Shown here: positions 1-10,912 of the stretch, piece after piece | How positions within the stretch are numbered: the first letter of the stretch is position 1 | How the letters are laid out: each line of letters starts with the position of its first letter | Assembly: GCA_905250075.1 (NCBI GenBank) | Contig: CAJNOP010000108.1 | Coordinates: 186,001 to 250,000, forward strand | Source: Rotaria sp. Silwood1 | Taxonomy: Eukaryota > Rotifera > Eurotatoria > Philodinida > Philodinidae | Direction: 5' to 3' | DNA: 64,000 nucleotides | Program-made: the position numbers and the translations under genes | Notes under the pieces: model-generated | Database searches by the model: none | Told to the model about the DNA's origin: nothing | The model's input: the letters and a program-made list of their open reading frames with translations, nothing else

Positions 1-1220
1 TAATTATGTGTTATAAATGAATGTACATATAATTTAAGTAAAAACAAATTAAATGAATAATTAAAGATACGTAAAAATAAAAAAAAAATAGATTTCAAAT
101 AAATTTATCTTAGTAACACGTGTAAAAGAAAGTGGTATGTACTGGATGACTCCAAATATGTAACCACAAGTGTTGCTGATGTATACCGGGATTTGTTTTT
201 TTTTGTTCTTGCTTGTTCTTTGTCTATTGCTTTTTCTTTCTTCTTAGTACAGTCACGATACTTGATCGAAAGCGATATGTTGACAGAAGAGGACGCTCAA
301 AATCGTCTGATAGAAAATGGACTATTTTCATGTCTGCAATAGATGAAAAAATAGGTAAAGATTATTAGAAGGTTTGAAAATCGATCTATTGTAAGCACTA
401 AAAAATTGACTTCTATGTATTTCCTTGAATATTTAACAAGCTTCTTATGAAACGATAGAAATAGAAATAAATTTTAGTGATGGTTACGTTAATCAAGTCG
501 TACTGAAGACATGAAACAAATTATAACTGATTATCAAGGTAAATTTCCTAAATATCGGCCTTTTAGTATAAATTTATAAAGATAAAGAGGCGAAGTCTAT
601 TGATACATAGATACAGATGAATATCTTGCTCAAATAAAAAACAAACATTTTTTCATTGATAAGGACAGACAAAATAAACATCTGTCTCAAAAGTAATTTT
701 TTCAAAAAGATTGAATTCTACATGTTTGATTTTTCGGTATATAATTCAGTCATTTATACATATATATATATATATTTTTGTAAAACACAAACTAAAAAGA
801 GTGTTGAAGTATAAAGGTAGAATTTTGAACCCACTGTCCCTGTTTCGTATAGTTCGTGACAAGAATTGTTATATACGCACAAAGATCATATATCAACGAT
901 GTTTCGTTCTAGTACATGAAATGCTTTCCTATTGCACTTATGTGGAATTAATTAAAAAAATGATGAATAAATGCACTCCGGAATAGATAGAATAAAACAA
1001 TCTGTACGTTGTTGACAACAGCAACTAAATCGTTTTTCACATTTTGATCTTACAAGTTTGACACTAATTACATTTGTGCCCTGCGAATAGTCTCGATGTT
1101 TAAGCTTCCATCATTTCTATGAAAAATTTTTCATTACTGAGTCATTGTTTTGTTGATAATGAAATTTTCGATTTTTAATACACTGCAATAAAAATTTAAT
1201 TTCTTGATGTTTGAACTAGC
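1..1220. other. AT-rich spacer, possible coding remnant near 250-355
   Basis: No convincing gene is seen. A pyrimidine-rich tract ending in TTCTTAG at about 240-247 looks like a splice acceptor. It is followed by two overlapping open frames, one closing at a TAG near 341 and one reaching a GTAAAG donor-like site near 353. Neither resembles a family I know. A short TA microsatellite lies near 760-775. The rest has stops in all frames. Confidence 0.4.
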
Positions 1221-1430
1221 TCACAATACTAGATCTTTCAAAGTGAAGTTTGTTAAATACACAGCATCATCCATTTCAATAAATACTATCATGGGCGTAT
1301 CAGTTTCATAGTAAATAAAATTAACATTATGCTTTTGAAGATTTCTGATGTAATCTAAACTGCAATCTTTCAAACATTTATCGTAGTGACTAGATTCGTC
1401 AATAACAGCGTAGTACTTTGTTTTGATGTC
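1221..1430 (-). CDS. Terminal exon of an unidentified gene
   Basis: On the minus strand an acceptor (TTTTTAATAG) at 1431-1440 is followed by 69 uninterrupted codons and a TGA at 1221-1223. The codon use matches the confirmed exons nearby, and the peptide is mixed and globular-looking (starts DIKTKYYAVIDESS, ends FTLKDLVL). It has no internal start, so it needs upstream exons, which should lie between 1440 and about 1980. A donor-like GTAAGA occurs near 1462, but I could not build a confident exon in front of it. I recognise no family. It may be the live end of a fast-evolving gene or a fragment of a decayed one. Confidence 0.45.
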   Translation of the reverse strand, partial: DIKTKYYAVIDESSHYDKCLKDCSLDYIRNLQKHNVNFIYYETDTPMIVFIEMDDAVYLTNFTLKDLVL

Positions 1431-1984
1431 CTATTAAAAATATTTCTATCTCAAAAGTCTTACATTTTATTTTTGTAAAAAATATTATAATCTAGAAATG
1501 AATGAATTTCTTAAAGGATTAGGATGAAATTTCTATAGTCTCTATGAGAGGAACATTAGGATTATAAATCGTTTTGTTTCATATTTCAGACGAGTTATAG
1601 TTTAGAATAACCTATATAAATAGGTTCAACGATGAATACACTGACAATTTTCTTAATACAACTTCCAATTAAATATTTAACTATGGTCTAGAAATAGTTA
1701 AAATTCATAAGCTTCATCATCATCAGGTTGCATGTTTCTTATATTCTTTATTTCGTATTGCATTTTTGATGTTTACTCTTAAAATAGATCAATTCACTTT
1801 TATAGTAGACATTGTCAAGAGAAATTCACAAAAAAAAAACAAATAAAGTTGGCTTTAATCTTTTTTTCTTCATAATACTTTTTCATTGATCAAAAAAAAA
1901 AGATACATTATTAAATGTTGAGATTATGACAGTCTGTAACAGTTTTCTTGCAACCAGTAATATCATGAAAATTGGATGAACGTA
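1431..1984. other. AT-rich spacer
   Basis: This lies between the orphan terminal exon and the lipase stop codon. Upstream exons of the orphan gene should lie here if it is intact, but stops interrupt all frames and I could not define any. Confidence 0.35.
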
Positions 1985-3428
1985 TTAACATGAAGCTAAT
2001 CGAACTTTCGAATCCGTTGCATCAATTGAATTACTAGCACAGAAAGTGCGACTGTGAAAAAGAAAAAAAAAGAAGACATTTGTTTCATTATACATCGAGT
2101 ATGATATAGCAAGTTACCTCTGTTGGCTGTCGGCATCGAGCACTGTAGCTTTTGTAAATTTCCATGAAGGTGAATACAATAATGTTGTAAGTAAATTAGC
2201 TTTTTTCTTAAAATCAACATCAACTTGTTTTACTTCACCAATATTAACAGTAAGTGGGATGAAACGAGTTACGACCGAATTTCGTGTAAACGTTGTATCT
2301 CCACTAAATAATTCATTAATAAATGAACAAACATTAAATAATAAATATTCTACTTGTATACATACTCATCAAAAGTGACAGAAACTGTTTGAAGAGTACC
2401 AACAAGTGTAACAGTCACTACACCGCGTGTTTGTGCATANNNNNNNNNNATGAATAACATCGACAAATAAAGCATCAGTAGGATCAAGACGAACTGTTGG
2501 ATCAGTATCTTCAAAATAAGGACCAGCAGGATCCAATCCTATAATAATTAAACAAGTTTTGAAATAAATTTCTCTTAATAAATATTTACCAGTGATTCGA
2601 CCCAAACCAGGAATTCGTGCTCCAGCATAACCTGCTGTTTGGGCACCGAGAGAATGGCCGATGATATGAAAGTCTGTTGCTTTGGATCCATGTTCAGCAA
2701 TCAAATAATTGATAAAGAAGGCAATTTCAGCACCAACCATTTGAGTATTTGCTGTTGCTTTCTCATAAGGAAATCCATTACCTTTTGACCAATCAACCAA
2801 AATTACATTAACATCTTCCTAAAATGCATAAAATGTAGACAGATCAATATTAAAAACAATCCTTTTTAGATAAAAATACGCACTACTTCAAGCATAGCAT
2901 TTTTCATATCTATCCACCATGGTGTATTCATGCTGTCAGCAAATCCATGAATGCAAACTTTTGTTGGTTTGCTTGAGCTCCATGCACCAAGAGTTGTGTA
3001 ACGACTGATCTCAGTACGATTTTTACGTGTAGCTCTTGTGTATAAATAGAATTTAGTGTCAATCACACCACTCTATTAGAAAATAAAAAACAAACATGAA
3101 GAATAAGACACAAGAAAGACTTCATTATAAAATCTTACTGGATCAGGTAAAAGAGCGAATGGTCGTTGTAATGTTCCACCTAGTTTCAGATCAATACTTT
3201 ATGAATATGTAATAAAACATAAACTTTCTTTTACCGAATGGTTTTCCCGTAGTAAAACATCCATATTCACCATAACAAGCATTGGATGCTCGTGTAGCAC
3301 GAGCTATATCTATGTATGTTAGAATGATTCATACACAAAAATAAGATATACTAACCTGGAAGAAACTCTTCAGCATGAACTGCTAAGGTGACCAGACATA
3401 TAAAATAAGCAACAATGCGAAACAACAT
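1985..3428 (-). CDS. Pancreatic-lipase-family triacylglycerol lipase, interrupted by an assembly gap
   Basis: A secreted lipase of the PNLIP family, expected to hydrolyse acylglycerols or phospholipids. The start at 3428 gives a hydrophobic signal peptide (MLFRIVAYFICLVTLAVHA). Exons seen: 3356-3428, 3235-3303, about 3138-3179, 2887 to about 3073, about 2591-2818, about 2450-2538, then after the gap about 2350-2439, about 2103-2300 and a last exon ending at TAA 1985-1987. The conserved N-terminus has CYGEYGCF, then the nucleophile elbow GHSLGAQ, the catalytic aspartate in GLDPAGP and the family block LDPTDALFVDVIH. The C-terminal part is PLAT/C2-like and ends in a cysteine, as in pancreatic lipases. 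Ten N at 2440-2449 fall between VDVIH and the PLAT domain, where roughly 130-150 residues, including the lid and catalytic histidine, are normally found. The gap is therefore probably much larger than drawn. Confidence 0.9.
2440..2449. other. Assembly gap (10 N)
   Basis: A run of N inside the lipase coding region. The flanking exons are in the expected order, but a large part of the family's domain is absent, so the length is probably a placeholder. Confidence 0.95.
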
Positions 3429-4299
3429 CGTAGTCTATGTGCACACCTACTGGCTTTCTGTCTCAGACAACTAATGATTTTATTAAAATAATTTCAATCA
3501 TGGCCAGATTATTTTGTTAGAATAGAACGATGGGCTGAGAAAAACAACCATCTGTTTGTAACGAAATATAAAGTGTATAATAGAATTATTTTTTTATTTT
3601 TGCTTCTGTTAAGATAACAAGTCAGATAGCTCTATCGGTTTTCTTTCATTCCAATATGTTTTTACAAGCATGAAAGTGCAAAATATCAATGCACTATTTA
3701 ATTATATATGAAATACTGAATAACCTTTTCAACACAAATATGATATGTATAGAAGAAAAGTATTAACTTTAGTTTGTATACGGAAACATCGTCTTGACAT
3801 GAATTATAATTTTTAAAATAAACCTAAAGTTTAGCATATAAAAATCTATAGATTTAGTCGAATTCAACGTGAACCTGAACTTTTTTATTGCAATCATCGT
3901 ACTAAACATATTTTTTTGCAACAAATTTGCATTTTAACATCAATCTTTCGTACATTATATTATGTACGTTCGCTGTCAAAAAGCCAAACTATCTTGTATG
4001 AAAAGTAACTCTAGATATGCAAACAATAAAAAAGTGAAATATAACTGTTCTTGTCGTTCATAGTTGCAATAATGATTTCAAATTTCTATTCTATAAAAGA
4101 ATTCAATGAAAATGAAGAAAGATATTCTTCTACAAACATTTTTCATCAACTAAAAATAACTTAAAATTCGCACATGTATAATATCTTGTTAGTACTTTTT
4201 TTAATATATGTTCACAAACGCACACACACACACACAAACATACACAGAAAAGAAATGCACAACAAGCTAACAAATCAGACAATTATGAAAACAAATATG
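3429..4299. other. AT-rich intergenic spacer
   Basis: This contains the lipase 5' flank and the 3' flank of the FET-like gene. A short CA dinucleotide tract lies near 4220-4236. No gene is supported. Confidence 0.6.
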
Positions 4300-7200
4300 T
4301 TAATAAGGTCTAGGACGAACACCAGTTGGATTAATATAATTACCTCTAAAGACAAGAACGAATAAAATTTACATATATTTTTTTTTAAAACTAATACTTG
4401 CCTATTTAAAGCAATACGAGGTAATTCTTTTCGCACACCGTCTCGTTGAACTGCATTACCTATGATAGGTGCTCCACTAAATTAAATAAAAAAAAACCAA
4501 TAATAAAAATAGATTATATTAAATATTTATTATCTTACAAAGGAATAGGTGGAGTAGGTAAAAGACCACGTTGTTGTTCTGGTGTTTGTCGTAATTTAAA
4601 TAATGAATGATTCAATTGTCGAGATAATCCATGTGTTGATGAAGATATTGTTGCTATTGGATTAGCTGTTGCTACTGGAGTTGTTGTAGACGTTGTTGTT
4701 GATGTTGTATTTGTAGCAGCAGAAGTCGTTGTTGTTGTCGTCGTTGTTGTATTATCAGTCGTTGTTGTAGTACCATTATTATTTGTATTAATCGGTTTGA
4801 CCATTGTTGTTGTATTCATTGGTGGAGCTGCTGGATTGAATGGTGTATTTTGTTTTTGCATATTGTACATACGTCGTGGACATAATGTAACACGAATTTC
4901 ACGACCAAATAATTCTTTTCCTAAAAACAAGAAAAAGTAAATATTGAAAAACAACGAAAATACTAGTGTTTACCATTGAAATAATTAATAGCCGTTTGAC
5001 ATGATTCAGGATTGATAAATGTAATTGTAGCTTCACCTTTACCTTCACGTGTTTGTCGATCTTTATAAACCCAAATTTTTGGTTTTGGTGAACGTACATC
5101 GACCTAAATTACATCATAGCAAAAAAAGATAATGGGAAAAGATTTTTAAATGATAAATTGTTTTTAAACTGAAACTAGATTCAATCGATAGGGTCTAGTA
5201 AGCAAGTAAATATTCTAGAGTGATTCGAGCTGTGGGGCGTCTGTTATTGAGATGTCGAAATTTTGTAAATTTGTCCTATCGAGCCTAATTTTTTCAGGCA
5301 ATATCAGAATCAAAAATTGTTTTCTGACATCAACCGGTACCAACAAACACACGAGACTCTATCGATTGGATATAGTATCAGCTTAAAGCAGATTTGTCAC
5401 TTAAGGACATTTTGGAGTAGGAAAAGGAGTAACTTCTTACTGGTGCAATTGGCCCACATGCAGCACCAAATACTTCGGCTAATGTTTCATTTTGAATTTC
5501 TTTTGGTAAACCAGTTATATAGATAACATGTCGAAGAAGTGCATTTTCATCGCCAGGTTCTATAGAAATATTTAATAAAACAAATATAATTCAATTCCAA
5601 TAAATCCAATAATTAATAACGATATTAGAAAAAAGAAAATGAAACGAAATAAACAATAACGCTAACGGAGTAATATAACCAAATTAAAACAAATATCATA
5701 AATAGACAAAACTTCTCAACACTTGAAAGAAAGAACGATAAACATCATTTGATCTTTTAATATCACACATATGCACACATATAGAACAAGGAAAAATTCT
5801 TTTGTCGGATGAATCTTTTTTTTTTTTTTCTTTTGTTTTCTATTGTCTTTCAGTCTCTTATGAAAGCAAAAAAACACAAAACAGAAACTGCTGAGCGGAA
5901 ATAAAGAAAGAAGAAAAAAACAGAGTTTTACTTACCATCAAGTTCACGTTGATAGCCCCCTCGAGGTGGCAAACTGGAAATACACAAGAAGATAGTAGAA
6001 CAATGTTTTGTTGTGAAGTTAATTTGTCAAAAGACAGAAAAAAAAGAAAACAAAAAAAAAACAACAACACAAAAATTTTCTTCTTTTTTTTTTGAATACA
6101 AAAAAAAACATAAACAAAATTTTATATAACGAAATATCGGACGCAATTATTTTTTTTGTAAATATGCAGTACTAAATCAACCTAAAATTAGATAAAAGAT
6201 TTTAAATTCAATATTAGCAAATAGTATATATATAATTTCAACATATATATATATATATGTATTTGCTATTGTATATTGATCCTAGAAAAGTGCAAAGAAT
6301 AGAATAATAACCGATCCAAAAAACACATTACATCATAATAGAACACAACATATGCAATTGTTGTTATTTTTTTTTTTGTCGAAACATTAAAGAACAAAAA
6401 CTTAGAAAAATAAAACAATACGAAAGAGCGATAGAACAATACAAAATATTCAGAAAAATTAAGCTTCATATTTTTTTTTTTCGGCGGGAAGGGATGAATT
6501 CACTTACCGATAATGCATTGGTTGTGTTTGATGTGGAACATAATGCATTGAATGAGGCATTTGAGGTGGTGGATAATAATCTGGTCGACGCGATATCATA
6601 CCAGCGGCTGGTGGAGGTGGACCATAAACATGAGACGGAGGTGGATGTGCACCTATAGCTCCTTGAAGATGACTACTAGGTGGAACACCATATGTTCCAT
6701 GTGGTGGTGGAGCTGAACTAGGATATGCCGGATAGGCACTTGTCGATGATGAACCATTTGTTGCGGGTACAGATTTATATGGAGAATAAGCAGCACTTGA
6801 TGGAGGTGCGCCAATATATGCACCTAGTATAAGAGAAAAAACAAAAAAACAACGGTTGGAGAAAACTAATAGAATTAATTGTACCAGCAGCACTTGATGT
6901 ATAATCATAAGATGCATAATGAGCAGCTGCTGATGCTGTTGGTGGTGGCGTAAGACGTCTTGAATCATATGCATAACCAGTTGCTGTTGGTGATGAACCA
7001 TACGATGGTGGATATGATGCTTGACTTGCAGTTGCTGGTGGAGCACCAGCACTAGTAGCTGTTGTTGGATAACCATAAGCTGTTGTTGGATAACCAGAAT
7101 ATGGGTCTACACTTGTATAAGGTGAACTAGCCGAAGCAGCACCTAAACAATAAAAAAATGATTTTCAATTCGATTAATTTTATTGACATAGTTTACTTGT

Positions 7201-7427
7201 TGGATAAGTTGCAGATGCTGCATAACTATCATATGTTCCAGGTGGTGCATAAGATGTACCTGTTTCATAACCTGGATAAGATGAATATGCTGATGATGAA
7301 CTTGTATCATATGAATAATCATACGCTGAATAATCGTATCTAAAAAAACAATGAAAGCTTCTTTTGTTTTTTCTTCTCTGAAATGTATGAGAAATCAAAC
7401 TACATACGCTGGTTGAGTTGCAGCCAT
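4300..7427 (-). CDS. FET-family (FUS/EWSR1/TAF15/cabeza-like) RNA-binding protein
   Basis: A nuclear RNA-binding protein, 508 residues in my ten-exon model: 7408-7427, 7197-7339, 6885-7142, 6508-6823, 5936-5973, 5441-5559, 4974-5103, 4539-4920, 4402-4476, 4300-4345. The N-terminal ~250 residues are a low-complexity Tyr/Ser/Pro/Gly/Ala region (repeated YDYS, SYP, PPP) like the prion-like domain of FET proteins. One RRM follows at about 269-354, with RNP2 VIYITGL and RNP1 KGEATITF and the FET signature of an acidic stretch just before it. After the RRM comes a Thr/Asn-rich run encoded by a GTT/GTC-type microsatellite. The last residues are RPRPY, the form of a transportin PY-NLS. The RGG boxes and RanBP2 zinc finger of vertebrate FET proteins are missing. 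The last intron uses a GC donor (AG|GCAAGT). Confidence 0.88.
4346..4401 (-). other. GC-AG intron in the FET-like gene
   Basis: The donor on the minus strand is AG|GCAAGTATT, the strong consensus seen in GC-AG introns, and the acceptor is CTTTAG. Splicing here gives the C-terminus RGNYINPTGVRPRPY. Using the nearby GT donor instead destroys the PY ending. Confidence 0.7.
4680..4790. repeat. Coding GTT-type trinucleotide repeat
   Basis: Imperfect GTT/GTC/GTA triplets on the plus strand encode a polythreonine-rich run (with Asn, Ser, Ala) in the FET-like protein. Slippage here would change protein length without a frameshift. Confidence 0.75.
5974..6507 (-). other. Long intron of the FET-like gene
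   Basis: A 534-bp intron, about nine times the local norm. It is A/T homopolymer-rich with a TA tract at about 6240-6258. No second gene or structured element was seen. Confidence 0.7.
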
Positions 7428-7575
7428 CCTTTGAAAATAGATAATCTGAAAAGAAAACAAAATAACATTTTATAGAAATAATCAATTGAGAAAAAAAAGA
7501 GATGTGATTAAAAATTAAAATGCGAAAAACTGTTTTATATGTTCATAATATTGCAGTCTGACAAGATTTTTTTTT

Positions 7576-8445
7576 TCATGAATTTGACATATCAATAGCA
7601 ACCGCTTGTCGAATATATTTTTCATGTTTTAATATATCCAACATAAAACGAGCCACATTAGCTCTTGGTATTTGATTAGCTGTTGGTTGATTAGGAAAAA
7701 AATATTCATTTTCATTGACTTTAACTTCTTTTTCTAAATTATTAAAATATAAAAATTAAGGAAAAACTTAAGTATTAAAAATCTTCAACAAACCAATAAT
7801 ATGTTGATCCAGTAAACGTGGTGGTCGAACAATAGTATAATCAATATCTTGACATTCATTTTCAAGATATTGTTCCATGATATACATAGAATCAAGATGA
7901 CGTCCAATCATTGGACGAATAATAAGTCTAAATTTAAACGGATATTTTTCAGGTTGATCTAAATTAAATTGATTGAAATATATCAAAAAAAATTCATATA
8001 TATTCTCAAAAAATATAAAATTACACTTTGTATAAAATGATGTTATACATATTAAACGTTTGACATTTGCATTACGCATTGCAGTTACAATTGATTTTAT
8101 TGAATCTTCATAAAAAGTCATTGGTGATATTTGAAGACCAGGTTGTCCAAGTGCTGATAAAACAGCAACACATCCTTCTAGATGTTTAGCTAATTCCAAT
8201 GGATTCAGTAGATCACATTTAATCACCTAAAATAAAAAGGTAAATGTTTAATATTCGTTTGACTAAATGAAATAATTTACTTCAAGATTTTTGTGTGCAA
8301 GATGTGTTAATTTCTCTGGACTTCGTACTGGTGCTATTACTTTATAGTTATGTGCTAATGCTTGTTCAACAAGTTGTAAACCAGTATTTCCTGTTGCACC
8401 TAAGATGACAATCTTTTTATTCGTGTCATCCATTGAAGTCGCCAT
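7576..8445 (-). CDS. NAD(P)-binding reductase, atypical SDR / BLVRB-like
   Basis: A 229-residue cytosolic oxidoreductase in four exons: 8281-8445, 8025-8226, 7794-7958, 7576-7733. The N-terminus has the Rossmann dinucleotide motif GATGNTG after a beta strand (KIVILGATGNTGLQLVEQAL). CDLLNP and a VAVLSALG-type strand follow, the order found in biliverdin reductase B/flavin reductase and other NmrA-like proteins. The length is close to BLVRB (about 206). The second intron has two overlapping GT donors (AAGTGTAATT). Only the inner one keeps the frame and joins SFYTK to QPEKYPF. The start at 8445 (MATSMDD) has a second in-frame ATG four codons in. The exact substrate cannot be read from sequence. 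The gene is divergent from NME5 and 148 bp downstream of the FET-like start on the same strand. Confidence 0.85.
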
Positions 8446-8819
8446 TGTTTGACTGAATAGAGATAAGTAAAAATAAAAAAGAATGAATAAATCAATGTTC
8501 TATATGAGGTCACAACTATCAACGCGAGTTTGACTTAACTCGGGTCAATTCACGTTGATTGTTGTGACCTCATGTCGAACATTGATAATGAATGAATACG
8601 AGAAAAAAATGTGTGTTGGCATTTGTATTTAACCAATCATGTTCAAACTTTAAAATGACATCTATTAAAGGTCAGTTTTTATTTAGAGGTTCGCCTATGA
8701 CAACTAATTTCATGAAGATAGAAAAGATTTTTTTTCTTCTGGATATTGTTATTCTCTATGCTTTGAAAGAAAAAAAAAAAAGAGAAAAGTGTTTGTTAAC
8801 CTTGATCTCAATTATTCTA
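8446..8819. promoter_or_regulatory. Divergent intergenic region between the reductase and NME5
   Basis: The two genes are transcribed away from each other, so this 374-bp gap should contain both promoters. Its only striking feature is the palindrome at 8491-8585. No TATA box stands out from the AT-rich background. Part may be NME5 5' UTR. Confidence 0.5.
8491..8585. repeat. 95-bp imperfect palindrome (two ~43-bp arms)
   Basis: The left arm, beginning ATCAATGTTC at 8491, pairs with the right arm, ending GAACATTGAT at 8585. Shared core words are ATGAGGTCACAAC and ATCAACG. The arms differ at about six positions plus one indel and leave a loop of about 8 bp. It could be a small foldback transposon, a cruciform or a paired regulatory site. 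Confidence 0.85.
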
Positions 8820-10912
8820 ATGGATTTATATACAAGTAAAAGTTTCGATAGTGACAATGATCAAACAAATCAACAACGGCAAAGTACTGTCGAAGATACG
8901 TTAAGAAGTGATCATAGTTCAAGAATGGATTCTAATAAACATGGAATATTTGTTGAGCGTACACTTGCTTTGATTAAACCGGATGCTGTTAATAGAGCTG
9001 ATGAAATTGAAACAATCCTACTCAATCATGGTTTTGCTATTCTACAAGTTTGTTATTTAAATTAAATAAAAAAGAATAAACGTGCGGTGTAGAATAAAGG
9101 ATAGTGTCAGTATTTTTCTAACATCTCATCCAGTTCTCATCACTTTATTCAAAGCTTATACTTTTAATTCTTTACAAAACTATATATTTCTATCAATGAA
9201 AACATATTCCATAGTTTTCGAATACTTCATAAAAAAAAGATTCATTTCATATGTTCAACTTTCTAACGTATGAAGAAACTGCTTCATTTGTCAAATCGCT
9301 TTTTCATTGAAATGATACTTATTTGATTATTGTTAGTGAGTAATAAAAAAAATTCTAGAATAATTTGGTTTGCAAAGTCTTCGTTCTTAAGATATCGAAA
9401 TTGATTTACTAAATTTTCCAAGCCCTTCAGATCATATGTAAAATCGACTTTGGAGATTTGAATTTACACTTTACATGAATTAAGTTCTCAATGAAATTAG
9501 TCCATTAGATAAGCTGTAACCTTTTTAGTATCTCTGATCCTGAGATATTCAATATTCAAAATTCTCTTATGTATTAAATCAAGTTTTGTTCAAATAGTAT
9601 AATCTTCAGAAAGGAAATACTAGAAAAATTAAAACTTGCACAATCAACAAATTTTATTGAGAACTTTGTTCATGCACAACTTGAAGTTGACAGCTGATTT
9701 TTCATTTGATTTAAGAAGTACAGTAGATTTTTGTTGAACAATTCAGTAAAACTTCGGTATCTCAAGAAACGAAAGCCCAGAAAACCAACGTATTCTAGTT
9801 TGTTTTTATTATCCACTAATTATCATCAGATACATATCATCTCGAACGACAAGCAAATTGACACTTGGAGAGGTTTCCTTATTAGTGTTTATACAAAATA
9901 TTGTTATTACACTTTTTAGTTCTCAAATTAATACTTTCTCCTTTTCATTTACATCCTTTCAAGACAGCTTTAGCATCTTTTTCGATAGCAGCCATCGGAT
10001 TTTGAACAATCAACGCACAATTCAGTTAAACTATTACATTTGAAATGAAATATATAGTTTTCTAGAGAATTGAAAGTATAATCTTTGGATAAAATGGTGA
10101 AAAATGAATGAAATATTCGAAAAGTATGAATACTGTCATTTATTCTGAGTCACCCATCATTATTAATTAACTTTGGCTTGGTTTGATTTTAGAAACGACG
10201 TGTAACATTAACAGCTGAACAATGTTCTGATTTTTATAGTGAACATTATGGAAAAAAATTTTTTCCAAGTTTGGTTGCATTTATGACAAGTGGTCCAATA
10301 GTTGCTATGGTTTTAGCAAAAGAAAATGCCATTCAACAATGGAGAGAATTAATTGGACCAACAAATTCAATTGTTGCAAAAGAAACATATCCGGATAGGT
10401 TACCTTGTGTTCTTCTCTGTTTTAATAAGATAATCTTTTTTTTTTTGTTTTGTTTGATATAGTATTCGAGCATTGTTTGGAACGAATGAACAAAAGAATG
10501 CAGTACATGGTAGTGATAGTGCAGTGAGTGCTGAACGTGAAATTCGATTTTTCTTTCCGAATTGTAAGTAGAAGAAAAAGCAAGAAACTATATAAATTAT
10601 AGTTAGTTATTCATATGGTTAAGGTATTGTTGAACCGATTCCAGTTGGTCAACCAGCAAAAGATTATCTTGAACAAAATGTTAATAAAACATTAATAAAA
10701 GCATTGACAGCTTTATGTAAAGAAAAACCTCAAGATCCAGTAGTAAGTTTTATTTCGTTATAAAAATAATTATTTATTTATTCTTTTTCTAAAAGTTATG
10801 GTTAGCAGATAAATTAATGGAAATAAATCCATATAAACCAAAATTAAGTCAAGTAGAAACAAAATCATCTTTTGATGATACACATATATTATCGTACGAA
10901 AATGCAAGATAA
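8820..10912 (+). CDS. NME5: NME5-like (nucleoside diphosphate kinase homolog 5)
   Basis: A 256-residue NDK-domain protein in five exons: 8820-9047, 10193-10398, 10463-10563, 10624-10742, 10796-10912. NME5 is a ciliary/flagellar protein of the radial spoke group. The NDK core runs from [13 protein letters not shown] to [10 protein letters not shown]. The active-site histidine is kept in AVHGSD (about H160), and [12 protein letters not shown] matches NME5. After the NDK domain, [15 protein letters not shown] and the DPY-30-like helix [17 protein letters not shown] are NME5 hallmarks. The start is uncertain: 8820 (MDLYTSK) is used, but in-frame ATGs lie upstream to 8592 and an internal one sits just before the domain at about 8925. 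Human NME5 is about 212 residues, so some of the N-terminus is extra. Intron 1 is 1145 bp. Confidence 0.93.
9048..10192 (+). other. Long first intron of NME5
   Basis: 1145 bp of AT-rich sequence with no coding exon or inverted-repeat ends that I could find. The reading frames inside it look random. Confidence 0.6.

Noticed and set aside
770..780. TA, CA and AAT microsatellites (about 770, 4220, 6245, 27900, 48250) as functional elements
   Set aside because: They are short and typical of AT-rich animal spacers. They are noted only as background.
7959..8024. Reductase gene as a pseudogene with a frameshift
   Set aside because: The first GT donor shifts the frame, but the overlapping second GT (GTAATT) restores it and preserves the family alignment.
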